From Scleromitrula shiraiana (lineage: Eukaryota; Ascomycota; Leotiomycetes; Helotiales; Sclerotiniaceae), in NCBI GenBank assembly GCA_028455995.1, contig JABELC010000006.1:434001-498000 (forward strand): DNA of 64,000 nucleotides, given 5' to 3'. Shown here in pieces: positions 9,739 through 21,109 of the stretch. The position numbers and the translations under genes are program-made. Numbering within the stretch: the first letter of the stretch is position 1; each line of letters opens with the position of its first letter. Under the pieces are notes generated by a model, which had not been told where the DNA came from, did no database searches, and saw only the letters and a program-made list of their open reading frames with translations.

Positions 9739-11015
9739 TCACAACGCAACGTCTTGGAAGCTAGAATGTCCAGGCGTTTGAGATCCGGAATTGCTTCCCT
9801 CGGGTTTCCCTGTTAGATCATCAGTTGATACTCCGAAGGGTGCTACAGGTCGAAGTGCAAGTTTTTGTTGTTCGACATCTGATGTCCTGGATTTTTGCTC
9901 TTCTGGTAGGGCTTTCTTTTCGTCATCTTCCTTTGACTTTTCTTCTCCATCACTACTAGACTCTTCTTCTTCGTCCTCCTCCTCCTTCTCTTTCTCTGCC
10001 TTAGGAGTGTCCTTCGCAGGTGGTGTTGGAGGTGCAGCTTGATGACTATTTGTACCATTCGTAGCTGGAGGCGAAGTGGGTGGAGTCACTGTAGGTTCTT
10101 TTGGTGGCTCTGGTCGTGTCGCTTGAGGAGGAGGTGCATTTGAAACAACTTGTCTCTGTCTTGGGTCTGCATCCAGATAATATTGCCTAACGCCAACAAT
10201 TCTTCCTCCCCTCTCACAACCCTCAACCCATTCTGGTCTCACAACAGGAATATTCATCTCCACTGCCTTCTCCCATGCAATGCCTCTTCCTTCAGTGGTG
10301 ACAAAATGAGTGGTATCAATCCTCACACTATCTGCCATCTTTGCTCCAATCCTCTCAACTGCCTTGACGAGACTATCTCGTAATGGACCAGGTAAGATAC
10401 CAGGCGTAACTGTAATGCCACTCAAATCCGTCATCTTATGTGTCTTGACAACCACCTTCTCACTGCTAAAAGTGCCGGCACTCGTTCTTAGCACCAGATG
10501 GAACGTATATTCTGTATCAACCGCCAAACCGCTGATCTTTGTGCTAAGCATTTGACTTGGTCGAGGGATATTCCCAGCCTTCTGTCCGTTTCGAAAGAGT
10601 GACAATGAAATAGCATCTGCAGTTGCCAAATCAATAGGATCCCATTCTAAAACGACAGAAGTCTGCGTAGCATTGCGACAACGAAGGACAGGTGGAGAAG
10701 GCTCCGATGCACCAAAGGAATTGAAGATGGAATCTTGCAGGGCAACGAATGAATTCTGGGATTTCTCTTCGGAGACTACGTTGCGTGCAACAGTAATGTC
10801 GACAATACTTCCGGAAGATATATTGGGTGGGAGAAGAATCGATGGAAATTCAATCTGTCAGGGAGGGGTATTAGGTTTGTTTATGGTATGGAACCGAGTC
10901 CTGAATTGACATGTGCAAGGCAATACATAGAAGCATAACTTACCAGTCTTTTGTCTTGAGTTAATAAGACTGCCACTCCGGCATCAACTTTGCCCACAGT
11001 AAGAGAGACTAACAT
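9739..11015 (-). CDS. CHS5: Exomer core subunit CHS5 (FN3-BRCT protein)
   Basis: Two exons: 11015-10944 (MLVSLTVGKVDAGVAVLL...) and 10854-9739, split by an 89-nt intron; 395 aa in total. CHS5 is the scaffold of exomer, a trans-Golgi coat complex that exports chitin synthase and other cargo to the cell surface. In order: the N-terminal dimerisation segment (about 1-75), a fibronectin type III domain (about 78-168, with SVVLEWDPI), a BRCT domain (about 169-250, with AEKAVEMNIPVVRPEWVEGC-like residues), then a disordered Pro/Thr/Ser tail and a Glu/Lys-rich acidic stretch. It is shorter than yeast Chs5 (671 aa) because the tail is shorter, as in other filamentous fungi. The start is set by the conserved first exon. 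Confidence 0.93.
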
Positions 11016-11284
11016 GATGGGCGTTTTTTTATTGTTTTATGTTGATTGTTATTGGATTTCTTTGAGTTACGTTGCGAAACTTGCGACAGCTATGATTATG
11101 ATCTAGCATGGAGACGCTCAGACAAGCTCGGTGAAACATTTATCCGAATAGAACTTTGATATATACACAAAAAACCAAAAACTCGAAAGAATCACGAGAA
11201 GTTGTTATCAGTTGCATTATTGCTATTGCCATTGTTGAATTATCAAATCAAGTAGAAGCTCTTGATCATCTGGGTATCTGTTGT

Positions 11285-11962
11285 CTACACTGGTGAAGCT
11301 ATCCTACTGCTTCCTAGATCCATCTTCTTGTTTTCAACAACTTGTCCACCGTTTCCTGGAACTTTCTCCTGATTTTCCTCATTCCTTTGCTTATTTGGCT
11401 TCTTGTCAGTCTCCTTGGTAGTCCTCAAAATCCCCTTCGGACTCTTCAAAATCATATTGGTCAGAACAAAATCTGCATGTGCTTGCATATCTTCTATTTT
11501 CGCATTCAGCGCATTTGGTTTTGCCCAAATACGAAGTGTACCAATAAGATCGAAGCCTTCATCCTTATCTATGCCATCGACAGCAGGTAATCTCCTTCCA
11601 TGAGCATCGTACCCTTTCTCCTTCAGAGCCATTACAACCGCAATTTTCACCCTATTTCGTATATGACCCCTCACAACCTTAGACTTCCCTCCTGCTGACT
11701 TGCTGACACTTATAGCGAGCCATAAGGGGTGCGTATTTTCATAGAGACTTTTGCAAACCCTATGGTGGTTGACGGATAGCGGGTTACTCAAATCTGCATA
11801 AGTGTTGAGCTCGACGACGTGATGTGGAGATGTTCTTGCATCGAACCCTATTGTGAGGCTCCCCTTTGGAGTCTTAGCGCCCTTCAGAAAGTCCCATGGT
11901 TTAATTCGTGAAAATAACCCATTGTCAGCTGCTGAAGCTGCTTGCATAGTTGTTCGAAGCAT
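11285..11962 (-). CDS. Orphan protein with RnpA-like core, possibly mitochondrial
   Basis: A 225-aa ORF. I start it at the ATG at 11962 (MLRTTMQAAS), because the frame upstream opens only with TTG after a stop. The N-terminus is poor in acidic residues and has Arg, Ser, Thr and Ala, as a mitochondrial presequence might. The core reads RIKPWDFLKGAKTPKGS, then LAISVSKSAGGKSKVVRG, IRNRVK, GYD, FDLIGTLRIWAKP and a helix to the DFVLTNMIL block. This order resembles the protein subunit of bacterial RNase P (DF-x-x-V, FSVSKK-G-AV-RN-x-K, D-x-V-x-IAR). The tail (about 180-225) is Lys/Glu/Asn-rich and looks disordered. The likeness was read by eye and is not proof; I do not know a fungal protein with this role. 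Neighbours give no functional hint. Confidence 0.7.
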   Translation of the reverse strand: MLRTTMQAASAADNGLFSRIKPWDFLKGAKTPKGSLTIGFDARTSPHHVVELNTYADLSNPLSVNHHRVCKSLYENTHPLWLAISVSKSAGGKSKVVRGHIRNRVKIAVVMALKEKGYDAHGRRLPAVDGIDKDEGFDLIGTLRIWAKPNALNAKIEDMQAHADFVLTNMILKSPKGILRTTKETDKKPNKQRNEENQEKVPGNGGQVVENKKMDLGSSRIASPV

Positions 11963-12417
11963 TTGAAGCTTAGAATACTTGGGTAATGTGGTAGAACGGA
12001 CTAAGAACAATCTTTGTCATTTGGCATTGTCCTAAACCTCTCATAGATTGAAGTCCGTTCGATATGATAAGTAGTTCGTTGTTTGTATAGTCCTTCTAGA
12101 GCTAGATAGGCTAGAAGTAAAGTACAAGATAAAGGAATTTGAGAAAGAATTACAACATCATATTTGGATCCATCCATTGTTAGCGCATGGCCTGCGCAGC
12201 ACTACTTCACTAATAACAAAAAGTGGAAAAGCGTGACGCACCAATTTAACCCCACCAATTTCAAATCACTAAAAATAATATATATTTTCAGTCGCCCCGT
12301 CTTACTTACTACGTATCCATCCTTCATACAATCAACAAAACAAATATTAATCCTCCAAAAGCCACGAATTACATATCAAATACCAATATCAGAAAGTAAA
12401 GGAATAAATCACCGAAT
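11963..12417. promoter_or_regulatory. Divergent promoter region (orphan protein and eIF1A)
   Basis: A 455-bp gap between two divergent start codons. It is AT-rich, with an AATATATAT run near 12278-12286 that could act as a TATA-like element for eIF1A and a CT/A-rich leader before 12418. No named factor site is recognised. Confidence 0.4.
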
Positions 12418-13063
12418 ATGCCTAAGAATAAGGGAAAGGTAAGAAAGCATTCCTCAGAACAAATCTTTCTTCACCGTCATCGTTGAATCCAGGCTGACAT
12501 GAATTTTTCCAAATAAACAGGGAGGAAAGAATCGTCGTCGTGGAAAGAACGAGAACGATAACGAGAAGCGTGAACTGGTATTCAAGGATGAAGGCCAAGG
12601 TAAATAAACAAACAGCTCCTTCTCATCCCACCCATGCATCTACATTCCTAGCCCACACTAACATCTTTCCCTCTCTCCAGAATATGCGCAAGTATTAAAG
12701 ATGCTCGGAAACGGACGTCTCGAAGCCCAATGTTTCGACGGCACCAAACGTCTCGCACACATCCGTGGCAAGCTCCGCAAGAAGGTCTGGATCAACCAAG
12801 GCGACATCATCCTCCTGTCACTCCGTGACTACCAAGACGAGAAGGGCGACGTAATCATGAAGTACAACTCCGACGAGGCGAGAAGTCTTAAGGCTTACGG
12901 AGAGTTACCCGAGACGGCCAAGATCAACGAGACGGATACCTTTGGTCCCGGTGAAGACGGAGATTGCAACTTTGAGTTCGACGAGGACAGGAGTGGAAGC
13001 GAGGATGAAGATGAGGTGGATGGAACTGGAAAGGCGAAGGAGATTGATATTGATGATATCTAA
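12418..13063 (+). CDS. TIF11: Translation initiation factor eIF1A
   Basis: Three exons: 12418-12438 (MPKNKGK), 12521-12599 and 12681-13063, giving 160 aa. eIF1A binds the ribosomal A site in the 43S/48S complex and works with eIF1 in scanning and start-codon choice. The basic N-terminal tail (MPKNKGKGGKNRRRGKN) is classic. The OB fold (about 35-115) holds EYAQVLKMLGNGR, CFDGTKRLAHIRGK and VWINQGDIIL. The C-terminal tail is very acidic and ends DIDDI, the element that contacts eIF5B. The tiny first exon coding only the basic tail is why the 5' end is missed by ORF scanning. The coding strand moves from C-rich in the OB fold to G-rich in the acidic tail. Confidence 0.97.
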
Positions 13064-13634
13064 GGGGATGGATGACCTGTATGGGCAAAAGTGGATGTGA
13101 ATGGGTGTGTGCACATGATGGTGCTGGGGATGGAAAGAAAGACTGTCTTCTCTCTCAGTCTCGTATATGGAGTCTTGTTCTACTCGCTCTATCTCGGGAA
13201 CCTCGACAGGCATTTTTCCTTCTAGTGGGTTTCTCTTTGACTGGTGATATTTGTATAGTGGGAGAGACGCTGTACACATATTTACTAGGTTCTTTTAAAA
13301 TACTCTTTTTACGATCTCGTAGATTTTTTGGTCATATGGATTCTAGTTTCTTTTGCATGTGGGAGGAATTTCTACTGCGTGCCACAAGACTGATAATTTT
13401 TTTGACTATTTCAAAGACAAATGAAATGTATTCCATTTCAATGATGTCATTTTTGAATGTGTTCTCTCCTATTGACTAGTGTTCTCTACAATGGTGCTAC
13501 ATATGTGACATGATGTCTCTATTGACTATTTAGAGCCATAAACCTTTGACCGACTATCATCCACACATTTAATAACTGCGCAATGTACAACTTAGGCCAA
13601 TTATATGACTTCATCCAGAGTAATTACACCGCAT
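13064..13634. other. Convergent 3' region between eIF1A and LAS17
   Basis: Both flanking genes end here, so this is 3' UTR on both strands. The first 250 bases downstream of eIF1A are T-rich on the plus strand. Short ORFs (13072-13479 +, 12905-13279 -) overlap the UTR and look random. Confidence 0.5.
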
Positions 13635-15719
13635 CTACCAATCGTCATCCTCGGCTTCATCATCTGTAACAGTATTAGCATAAGTTTTCAACCACAAAAA
13701 AGACGACCCAAACACTTACCACTAGCACTAACTTTCTGCTTCCTCTTATTCAAAGCAGCAGCTAACGCATCCGCTAATCCTCCTCCACCTCCTCCACTCG
13801 ATGCACCACTCGGGGGTAATCCACTACCCGCAGGTCCAGAATCTCCTCCAGGTACCATAGCTGCACTTCGATCTCTGATTTGTGATCGATCGACCTTCTT
13901 TAGAGCACCAATACCACCAGCCTTTTGAATATTTGCCATTAAATCTGCACGATCGCCAGTAGGCTTTGGTGGTGCAGGAACAGTAGGTCCATTTGAAGGT
14001 GGGGGAGGCGGGGGTGCTGGAGGTCCACCGAAAGATGGCACTGGTGGTGGTGGGGGAGGAGCTGGTGGTCCCCCAAATGATGGCATTGGTGGAGGGGGAG
14101 GGGGTGGAGGACCACCGAATGAAGGCGCTGGACCCGGGGGAGGGGGTGGTGGTGGAGCAGCCGAGGATGGTAATGGTGGAGCGGCTGATGGTGGCAATGG
14201 GGGTGGAGGAGGCGCGCTCGATTGCGGTAAAGGCGGTGGAGGAGGTGCATTGAATTGAGGTAAAGGTGGTGGCGGTAGTGCACTGTCCCTTGTTGGAGGT
14301 GGGGGAACAGGTCTAGTAGAAGCAGGAGGAAGTGGAGGAGCGGCAGAATTTGGAGTTTTAGGCGGTAATGGTGGTGGGGGCATATTCGAGGGTGGTTGAG
14401 GGACTTCTCTCCCCACAGGGGGAGGTGGAACAGGGCCACGTTGTGGGGTTGGAGGTGGCGCTGTAGTTCTTGGTCCCAAGAAAGGAGGAGGGACACCAAA
14501 TTTAGAACCTGATTCTCCGGGCTCATAGTCATCAATCGGCGTCTTAGCTGGTCGTGGTGGAGGTGGTGGTCCTGGATTTGATAGAGCATGCGATCGTGAA
14601 GGTGCTTTATTATTGGTATGCGCATATATTCCAGCGTTTTCCAATGGGGGTGGAGCTGCGAATCTGAGCGGTGGAGGCGCTCTCGGCGGAGAAGGCTCTC
14701 TTGGAGGTGTTGGTTCTCTATGAACACTATTTGCCTTGGATCTTCGAGGTGCAGGGGGTGCAGGTGGTGCTCCTCGTCCTTTACTACCTGTAGAGTGTTG
14801 GGGACTGTCGGAACGTGTTCGAGAAAGTACCGCAGCAGGTGGAGGGGGCGGCGGGGCTCTGTTTCTTTGATTCTCAATACCATTAGGTGGAGGCAATATG
14901 CCTTGTTGAGCTTGCTGCTCCCTGATATAATCGGCAATAAAATCCTGATTATCTCGAATTAAATCATCTGTAATACCCATTTGCTTCAAGTCATCTCCCC
15001 ACGTTTCCCGCCAATTTGGATCAATCGCATCTAGAGCAGCATATTCTGATTTTCCAGCTTTAAAGCTTCCCCCAGATATCCTGTTATCTTGCGGAGGTGG
15101 GATACTTTGAGCAGGTGGCAGAATATAGCTGGGCGAGTCGGGAGGGGTAGGTTGTATGTGAGGGGCCGAAGAATGTCGGTGTCCACCAAAAATGCCTCCA
15201 AGTAAACTATGTTTGTGTGGTGCAGCGGCGCCCCCAAACGGATTGGCTTTCGTTGCTTTACTAGCATTCTTTTCTCGGTCGTTCATCTTCTTGAGGAAAG
15301 TTTTGGCCTCTTTCTCGTCCACGAAGGATAACCCCGCCAAACATTCTTCAGTCTCAAAGGTATGGAAAAAGGTTCTGTCTTGATTATATGACCACGTATC
15401 GTATATCTCTTGATCCCATATCACACCTCTATTCGCAGGCTATAAGAAGTTAGTTTACAACATTTGCTAATAATGGAACCGCCAGTAATGTAGAAGGAGT
15501 TGAACGAACCGAGACATCGACGATTTTAATCCAGTAGGTATTTCCAACAAGATCATTTGCAAGAACGGCGGCGCCTTGTAGACCAGTATATGTCCATCTA
15601 TGTCGATCGGGATACGCAATGTAAAGACGAGCCACAGCTACAGCTTGAATCTTGTTCGAAGCCTTTGGTACTTGACGTTTAACTGTCTCTTTATCATCGT
15701 CTGACAATATTGAAGGCAT
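13635..15719 (-). CDS. LAS17: WASP homolog LAS17 (Arp2/3 activator)
   Basis: Three exons: 15719-15510, 15439-13720 and a 29-nt last exon 13663-13635; 652 aa. WASP proteins activate the Arp2/3 complex to build branched actin at endocytic sites. The WH1/EVH1 domain (about 20-125) spans the first intron: QAVAVARLYIAYPDRHRWTY, TYWIKIVDVS, then WDQEIYDTWSYNQDRTFFHTFE. A very long Pro-rich region (about 150-560) supplies SH3- and profilin-binding sites. A WH2 actin-binding motif (DRADLMANIQKAGGIGALKKV) lies near residue 570. The protein ends in the acidic Arp2/3-binding tail DDEAEDDDW, which is encoded almost wholly by the 29-nt exon (join KVSAS|DDEAE). Without that splice the reading frame ends in SASGKCLGRLFCG and lacks the tail. 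Start and both splices are well supported. Confidence 0.96.
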
Positions 15720-16719
15720 TTTGTGTATTCGGGCAACGTTTGCCTAGCCTAGTAGGAACCTCGAGTCTAGATCGTATCTGGCTTGCGTCGAATGGTGGTA
15801 TTATCTATAAGATCTCAAGATCACAGTATGGTCGTGTGTGGGAGATGAGCCTCGTGTTGGTCGCACTTTTCGCAACCATTGAAATGTAATAACGATGGAG
15901 AGTTGATTGGCACTCTATTGTAACTCAATGAGATTAAAAGGAAAGCCGTGAGGTAAAGAGTTAATGGCCGTAATCCTTAGATAGCCAAGAGTAAACTCAT
16001 CCAAGTGAATATTTACTGACTGAACTGTCACCGTCGATTTAAGTATGGGTACTTTAGTAATATCGTATGCACAGACAATATACTATACTGTAGTTCTACG
16101 TTCTACCGGTAAATAACGAATGGTATGCTACGAGTCTACGACAGAATTAGCCAAGAAATTGTGCCACAAAGTAGAGCAAAGCCACAACAAGAGGTTACGA
16201 AATGGTCGTTCAAAAAGCCTGGAGCTCTTTAATACAAATGAACTACTTCTACTTCTACTTCTACTTCTACTTCTTCTTCATCATGAATCAGGGAACCATT
16301 TTATATTTGTGTGAATCTGCTTATAAGAGCTACTTACATATCACTAGTACTTGTTGAAACAAACCAAACTGGCTAGGTTTCATTCAATAGCATCGCATCT
16401 TGGACATGACATGAGCACAGCAGGCAACCAGTATAGAATTGGGAAACGACAGAAGTTATATTCCAAAGATCCCCCCTCCCGAATTGATAAGATTATGATA
16501 TGATATGAATTCGATTCAGTTTCCCAATATCCTCCATCCTTATTTTCATCCCGTCCCACCTGGGCATCAAATGCAACGCCATGCCATTCAAAAGACCTCA
16601 TCCTCCGACCGTTACACCTCGGAATTGGTCATACATATGTACGCGACGACTAATTCAAAGTCTACCAAATCAGTTTAGTCTTTGATTAAAGAATTTATAT
16701 TGCATACCGAAGAAGAGCT
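15720..16719. other. LAS17 promoter side and intergenic DNA
   Basis: Bases just above 15720 form the LAS17 leader and promoter. The rest, down to the stop codon of the small gene at 16720, has no credible ORF. A (TACTTC)n repeat is at 16243-16279. Confidence 0.4.
16243..16279. repeat. (CTACTT)n microsatellite
   Basis: About five copies of a 6-bp CTACTT unit followed by CTT repeats. Confidence 0.8.
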
Positions 16720-16974
16720 TTACTTATTCAAAGCAGCAGTCTTTGCTTCACGATCCGCCTTGCTACCTTCTTGCTCAGGCATACTGTTTGGGATAACAGG
16801 ACCTGGGTTTGCTTCGTGGTGACGGAATTTAACTTGTTCTCCTTTTACCTCACCTTGATCATGCATGGGATGATCGCTGGCAGTGGATTCGGTCTTGGAG
16901 GATGCATTCTTTCCGACGTGCTCTGTGATAGCTCCGGCTTCGTGGTTATGGGTTTCGTCTGGTCCGGCAGGCAT
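16720..16974 (-). CDS. Small hydrophilic protein, 84 aa
   Basis: An intact ORF from ATG to stop, starting MPAGPDETHNHEAGAITEHV. It is rich in Glu, Lys, His, Ala and Gly, has no hydrophobic stretch, and should be disordered and soluble. Composition and length recall small stress- or LEA-type fungal proteins, but no family motif is visible and I do not claim one. It is transcribed away from XPF across a 419-bp shared upstream region. Codon use is like that of the neighbours, which supports a real gene. Confidence 0.6.
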   Translation of the reverse strand: MPAGPDETHNHEAGAITEHVGKNASSKTESTASDHPMHDQGEVKGEQVKFRHHEANPGPVIPNSMPEQEGSKADREAKTAALNK

Positions 16975-17393
16975 GATGATGTATGGATTATATGTGAATT
17001 ATGATTTACTTTGATGAATGATTTGTAGATTTATGAGGTTTTGTAAATGTAAATATTGGGATTATTTTGTAGATCAATCAAGTCAACAAGATTGTTCCAT
17101 TGTCTATATAGACGGACATTTGCCCCTCATGACGTAGATATGTTCGTAGGAGAGCTCTGGAGGCGTTCGTGTCGCCTGAACCACTAGTATCCAATAATAC
17201 ACTCAGATTGCTTGGTACATAATTCAAAAAGTCTAATCCATAAGACATTATTGAGGCTAAATAATTCCTGGTATTTCAAGATTATCAACAAGGCATTACA
17301 AGGCTGAAAAGGTGCCTCGAGGGTGCCTTGTAAATTGTACATCGCGTCAATATCGATCTATATTGGTTGGTCAACGCGCCATGAACCCCAAAG
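16975..17393. promoter_or_regulatory. Divergent promoter region (small protein and XPF)
   Basis: A 419-bp interval between two divergent start codons. It must contain both promoters. No specific motif is recognised. Confidence 0.4.
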
Positions 17394-20243
17394 ATGTCTT
17401 CTGCAAACGGTGATCAGCAACCCGTTAAGCTGTCACTTCCATTAGTACTTCTGAGCTGCCATTATTCCCCCCTTGACATAAGCTAATGAATGGGGTAGAA
17501 ATATCAACAAGAATTATTCCAAGAACTTCGACAAAGAGATGAACTGGTCGTACTAGCTCGCGGACTTGGTCTACTGAGACTTGTCACAAATCTTCTCCAT
17601 TCATATGATGCCGCCGGCAATAATCTTATAATATTGGTTGGGGCGGATGATCGAGAAAATGGATGGATTGGGGAGGCACTGGCTGAGCATGCTGCTATTA
17701 GTATGGCTCGAAAAGCTCGCGGTCTAAGTGTAGTCAATACGGATGCCATGAGTGTTGGCACAAGAGAAAAGATGTATGCACAAGGAGGAATCTTTAGTAT
17801 CACATCTCGCATTCTTGTTGTTGATCTCTTGACAAGTCTTTTGGATCCAGAGACTATCACCGGTGTTATTGTTCTACATGCGGATAAGATTGTAGCTACA
17901 TCGTTGGAGGCTTTCATTCTTCGAATCTATAGGCAGCGCAACAAAGTTGGGTTTCTGAAAGCATTTTCAGATAATCCAGAGCCGTTTTCGACTGGATTTT
18001 CGCCTCTGTCAACTATGATGAGAAATCTATTCCTACGGAATGTTTCAATATGGCCAAGATTTCATATCAACGTAGCTCAAGCTTTAGAGGGAAAGAAGAA
18101 GGCAGAAGTTATTGAGCTCGAGGTTTCAATGTCTGAATCTATGCGGGACATCCAAAATGCAATACTGGAATGCGTAGAGGTTAGTATTGGAGAATTGAAG
18201 AAGGGAAATTCAGGTTTGGAGATGGAAGATTGGAATATGGACAGTGCTCTTCATAAGCAGTTTGATTTAGTGATCCGCAGGCAGCTTGATCCAGTTTGGC
18301 ACAGACTTAGTTGGAAGACTAAACAAATTGTTAACGATCTGACTGTCCTGAGAGGAATGTTACATACTCTACTAACATATGATGCTGTTTCATTTCTTCG
18401 CCATCTGGATACAATTAGAGCGGCACATTCGCCTCCACCAGGATCTACGAGACAGAACCAATCCCCGTGGTTATTTCTTGACGCAGCACATATTATATTT
18501 GATACTGCGAAAAGGAGAGTTTACACTGGTAAATCGGTGAAAACGAATGATATTGATTCTCTGAAGCCAGTGCTAGAGGAACAGCCAAAATGGTCAATAT
18601 TGGCGGAAGTATTAGATGAAATTGATCGAGATCTTTACTTCAATCCAGTTCCATTGGACGACTCAAATGGTACAATATTAATCATGTGTACGGATCAAGC
18701 ACAATGTCGACAATTACGAGATTATCTTCAAAACATGCATATTCGCCCAGAAGTGGATGATGAGGATGAAGAAAGTGAGCCCTCGGCAGAAATTATGATG
18801 AGAAAGAAGTTGCGAGATTATCTAATTTGGAAGAAGAAATTTGCAAATATCAGTTCAGCTCTTTTTAACGAGAATCAAAACTCTTTAAATGGTATTAGCG
18901 ATCCGAAAAATATCTCCAGCAATACTAGTTCACGAGGAAAAGCTCCCGCGAATAAAAGAAGGAGAATGAGAGGTGGTGGTGGCGCGAGTTCTGGACCCAC
19001 ACGTGCTACGAATGGAAGTATACAAGTAGCAGAAGACAAACCTCTCGAGGTAGCTGAACTCATGTCGGAAATCCGACCTACAGAGATGGAATCGCTACAG
19101 AAGGAAGACGTCATTGCAGATCCATTAGAAAATATGGAGGATTTCTATCAATTGTACGAAATGAAAGATCTTGTAGTCATTCATGCTTACGATGGAGATT
19201 TGGATGAACATGTTCTGGAAGAAATCAAACCTCGATATATCATCATGTATGAACCGGATACAGCATTCGTTCGACGGGTAGAAGTTTATCGTTCTTCACA
19301 CAATGATCGAAATGTACGAGTTTACTTCCTCTACTATGGTGGCTCAGTAGAAGAACAACGATATCTGTCTTCCACTCGTCGAGAGAAAGATGCCTTCACC
19401 AAACTCATCAAAGAAAAAGCAAACATGTCCGTTGTGCTAACCCTCGACGCACACGGAGTCGAAGACCCACAAGAAGCATTCCTCCGCACAATCAACACCC
19501 GCATAGCAGGCGGCGGACGTCTAGCAGCCACAGCCCAACCCCCACGAGTCGTAGTCGACGTCCGAGAATTCCGTTCCTCGCTCCCATCTCTCCTCCACGG
19601 CCGCTCAATGATCATAGTCCCCTGCATGCTAACAGTAGGAGATTATGTACTCTCACCCAATATATGCGTCGAACGCAAATCAATCAAAGATTTAATCTCC
19701 TCTTTTAAAGACGGGCGTCTCTACAACCAAGCGGAAACTATGCTCCAACACTACAAATCCCCTATGCTGCTCATCGAATTCGACCAGGGAAAATCATTCA
19801 CACTAGAACCCTTCGCCGATCTCTCCGGTTCCCTATCTTCGGTCTCAGCTACAAACGCCTCCTCAGACCTGCAATCCAAACTCGTCCTCCTCACGCTCGC
19901 CTTCCCCCAGCTCCGCATAATATGGAGTTCCAGCCCCTACCAAACGGCGGAAATCTTCGAGAGCCTGAAAACCCAAGAGATGGAGCCGGATCCGTTGAAG
20001 GCGGTTAGGATTGGGTTGGAGGGGGGCGCGAATCCGGAGGATCAGGCGTTCAATAGGGAGCCGCAGGATATGTTGCGTGTGGTTCCGGGGGTTACGGGGA
20101 AGAATTTGGGGTATCTTGTTAATGGGGGCTTGGGGAGTTTGAGGGAGGTGGCGGGGGCTAGTGTGGAGGAGCTGGGGGGGTTGGTGGGGATGGAGGCGGG
20201 GAGGAAGATTTGGGGGTTTTTTAATAGGTCGGTTTTGGATTGA
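17394..20243 (+). CDS. RAD1: XPF/Rad1 structure-specific DNA repair endonuclease
   Basis: Two exons: 17394-17444 and 17499-20243, split by a 54-nt intron with a GCTAATG branch site (join SLPL|KYQQELFQEL); 931 aa. XPF with ERCC1/Rad10 cuts on the 5' side of lesions in nucleotide excision repair and in crosslink and recombination repair. The helicase-like N-terminal domain (about 18-450) includes ELVVLARGLGLLRLVTNLL, VGADDRENGW and IFSITSRILVVDLL. The ERCC4 nuclease core (about 690-800) has VGDYVLSPNICVERKSIKDL, with the catalytic ERKxxxD around residue 740. A helix-hairpin-helix pair (about 860-931) closes the protein (LRVVPGVTGKN). Length fits human XPF (916). Codon use changes abruptly: A/T-ending to about 19430, C-ending to about 19980, then strongly G-ending to the stop. 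Confidence 0.96.
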
Positions 20244-21050
20244 TTGGTTGAATGCTTGTTTATAATGTTTATTTACGCACTTAGATTGTATATAGCATGA
20301 TACGGATGGATGGTTGGTTGGTTGGTTGGGCAGATAGGTGAAGAACTACATTATCAGCTTCACGTCGTGAAATGCAGCACAGCATAGATATGAAACCTAA
20401 CAATAAATGAACCACAATCAATAATTTCGATCCGCTCTTTATATGCGATTCTTGGATCGAAATTAAAGAGGTATTTAAATGCTCAGGCAGGGAAGTGAGA
20501 TAAGATAAGACAAGACAATAGCTTGAGTCGAACCAAATGATGATTATACATATAATAGGTAAGATTACACGGATAGACGACTGAAGTTTCTCGGGGAAAG
20601 AAAGGGGGTTGGATGTGGAAAATTAAGCTTAAGCTCGTGGCTGGTATGTTGTAGTAATACATACCGACTATTTGATCAACAAAAATGCCATATTGAGAGA
20701 AGGATAGAATATTCAGAATAAATATAAAGAAGAGAAGAGAAGAGAATGGAAGAGAAGAACACAATCAAATATACCTACTGTATGAATTCAAAAGTCATCG
20801 ATCCATTCAAAAAAATTGATAGTATCGCATAAACAGACCAACTAAACTATATCTCGGCACATATACACTAAAGGTATCAAATGCAATGGATGCAATCTTT
20901 TCTGGATTTGATCTAGAGACTATCATAGGCATGTGCTATGGATGTATGTATGTATATGTTGTACCTTGTTCATCAATGTATCCGGTTTATCCTGCCCTGA
21001 TTGAGTTGGTGTTGGTGTATCAGATGGTGATGATTAGCGGTGCCTTGATC

Positions 21051-21109
21051 TTGATTTTGGTTTTGGTTTTGATTTTGATTTTGATTTTGATTTTGATTTT
21101 GATTTTGAT
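21051..21109. repeat. (TTTTGA)n microsatellite
   Basis: About nine copies of a 6-bp unit, TTTTGA with some TTTTGG variants. Confidence 0.85.

Noticed and set aside
13939..14937. 332-aa ORF on the minus strand inside LAS17
   Set aside because: It is an alternate frame of the Pro-rich repeat region; low-complexity codons keep all frames open.
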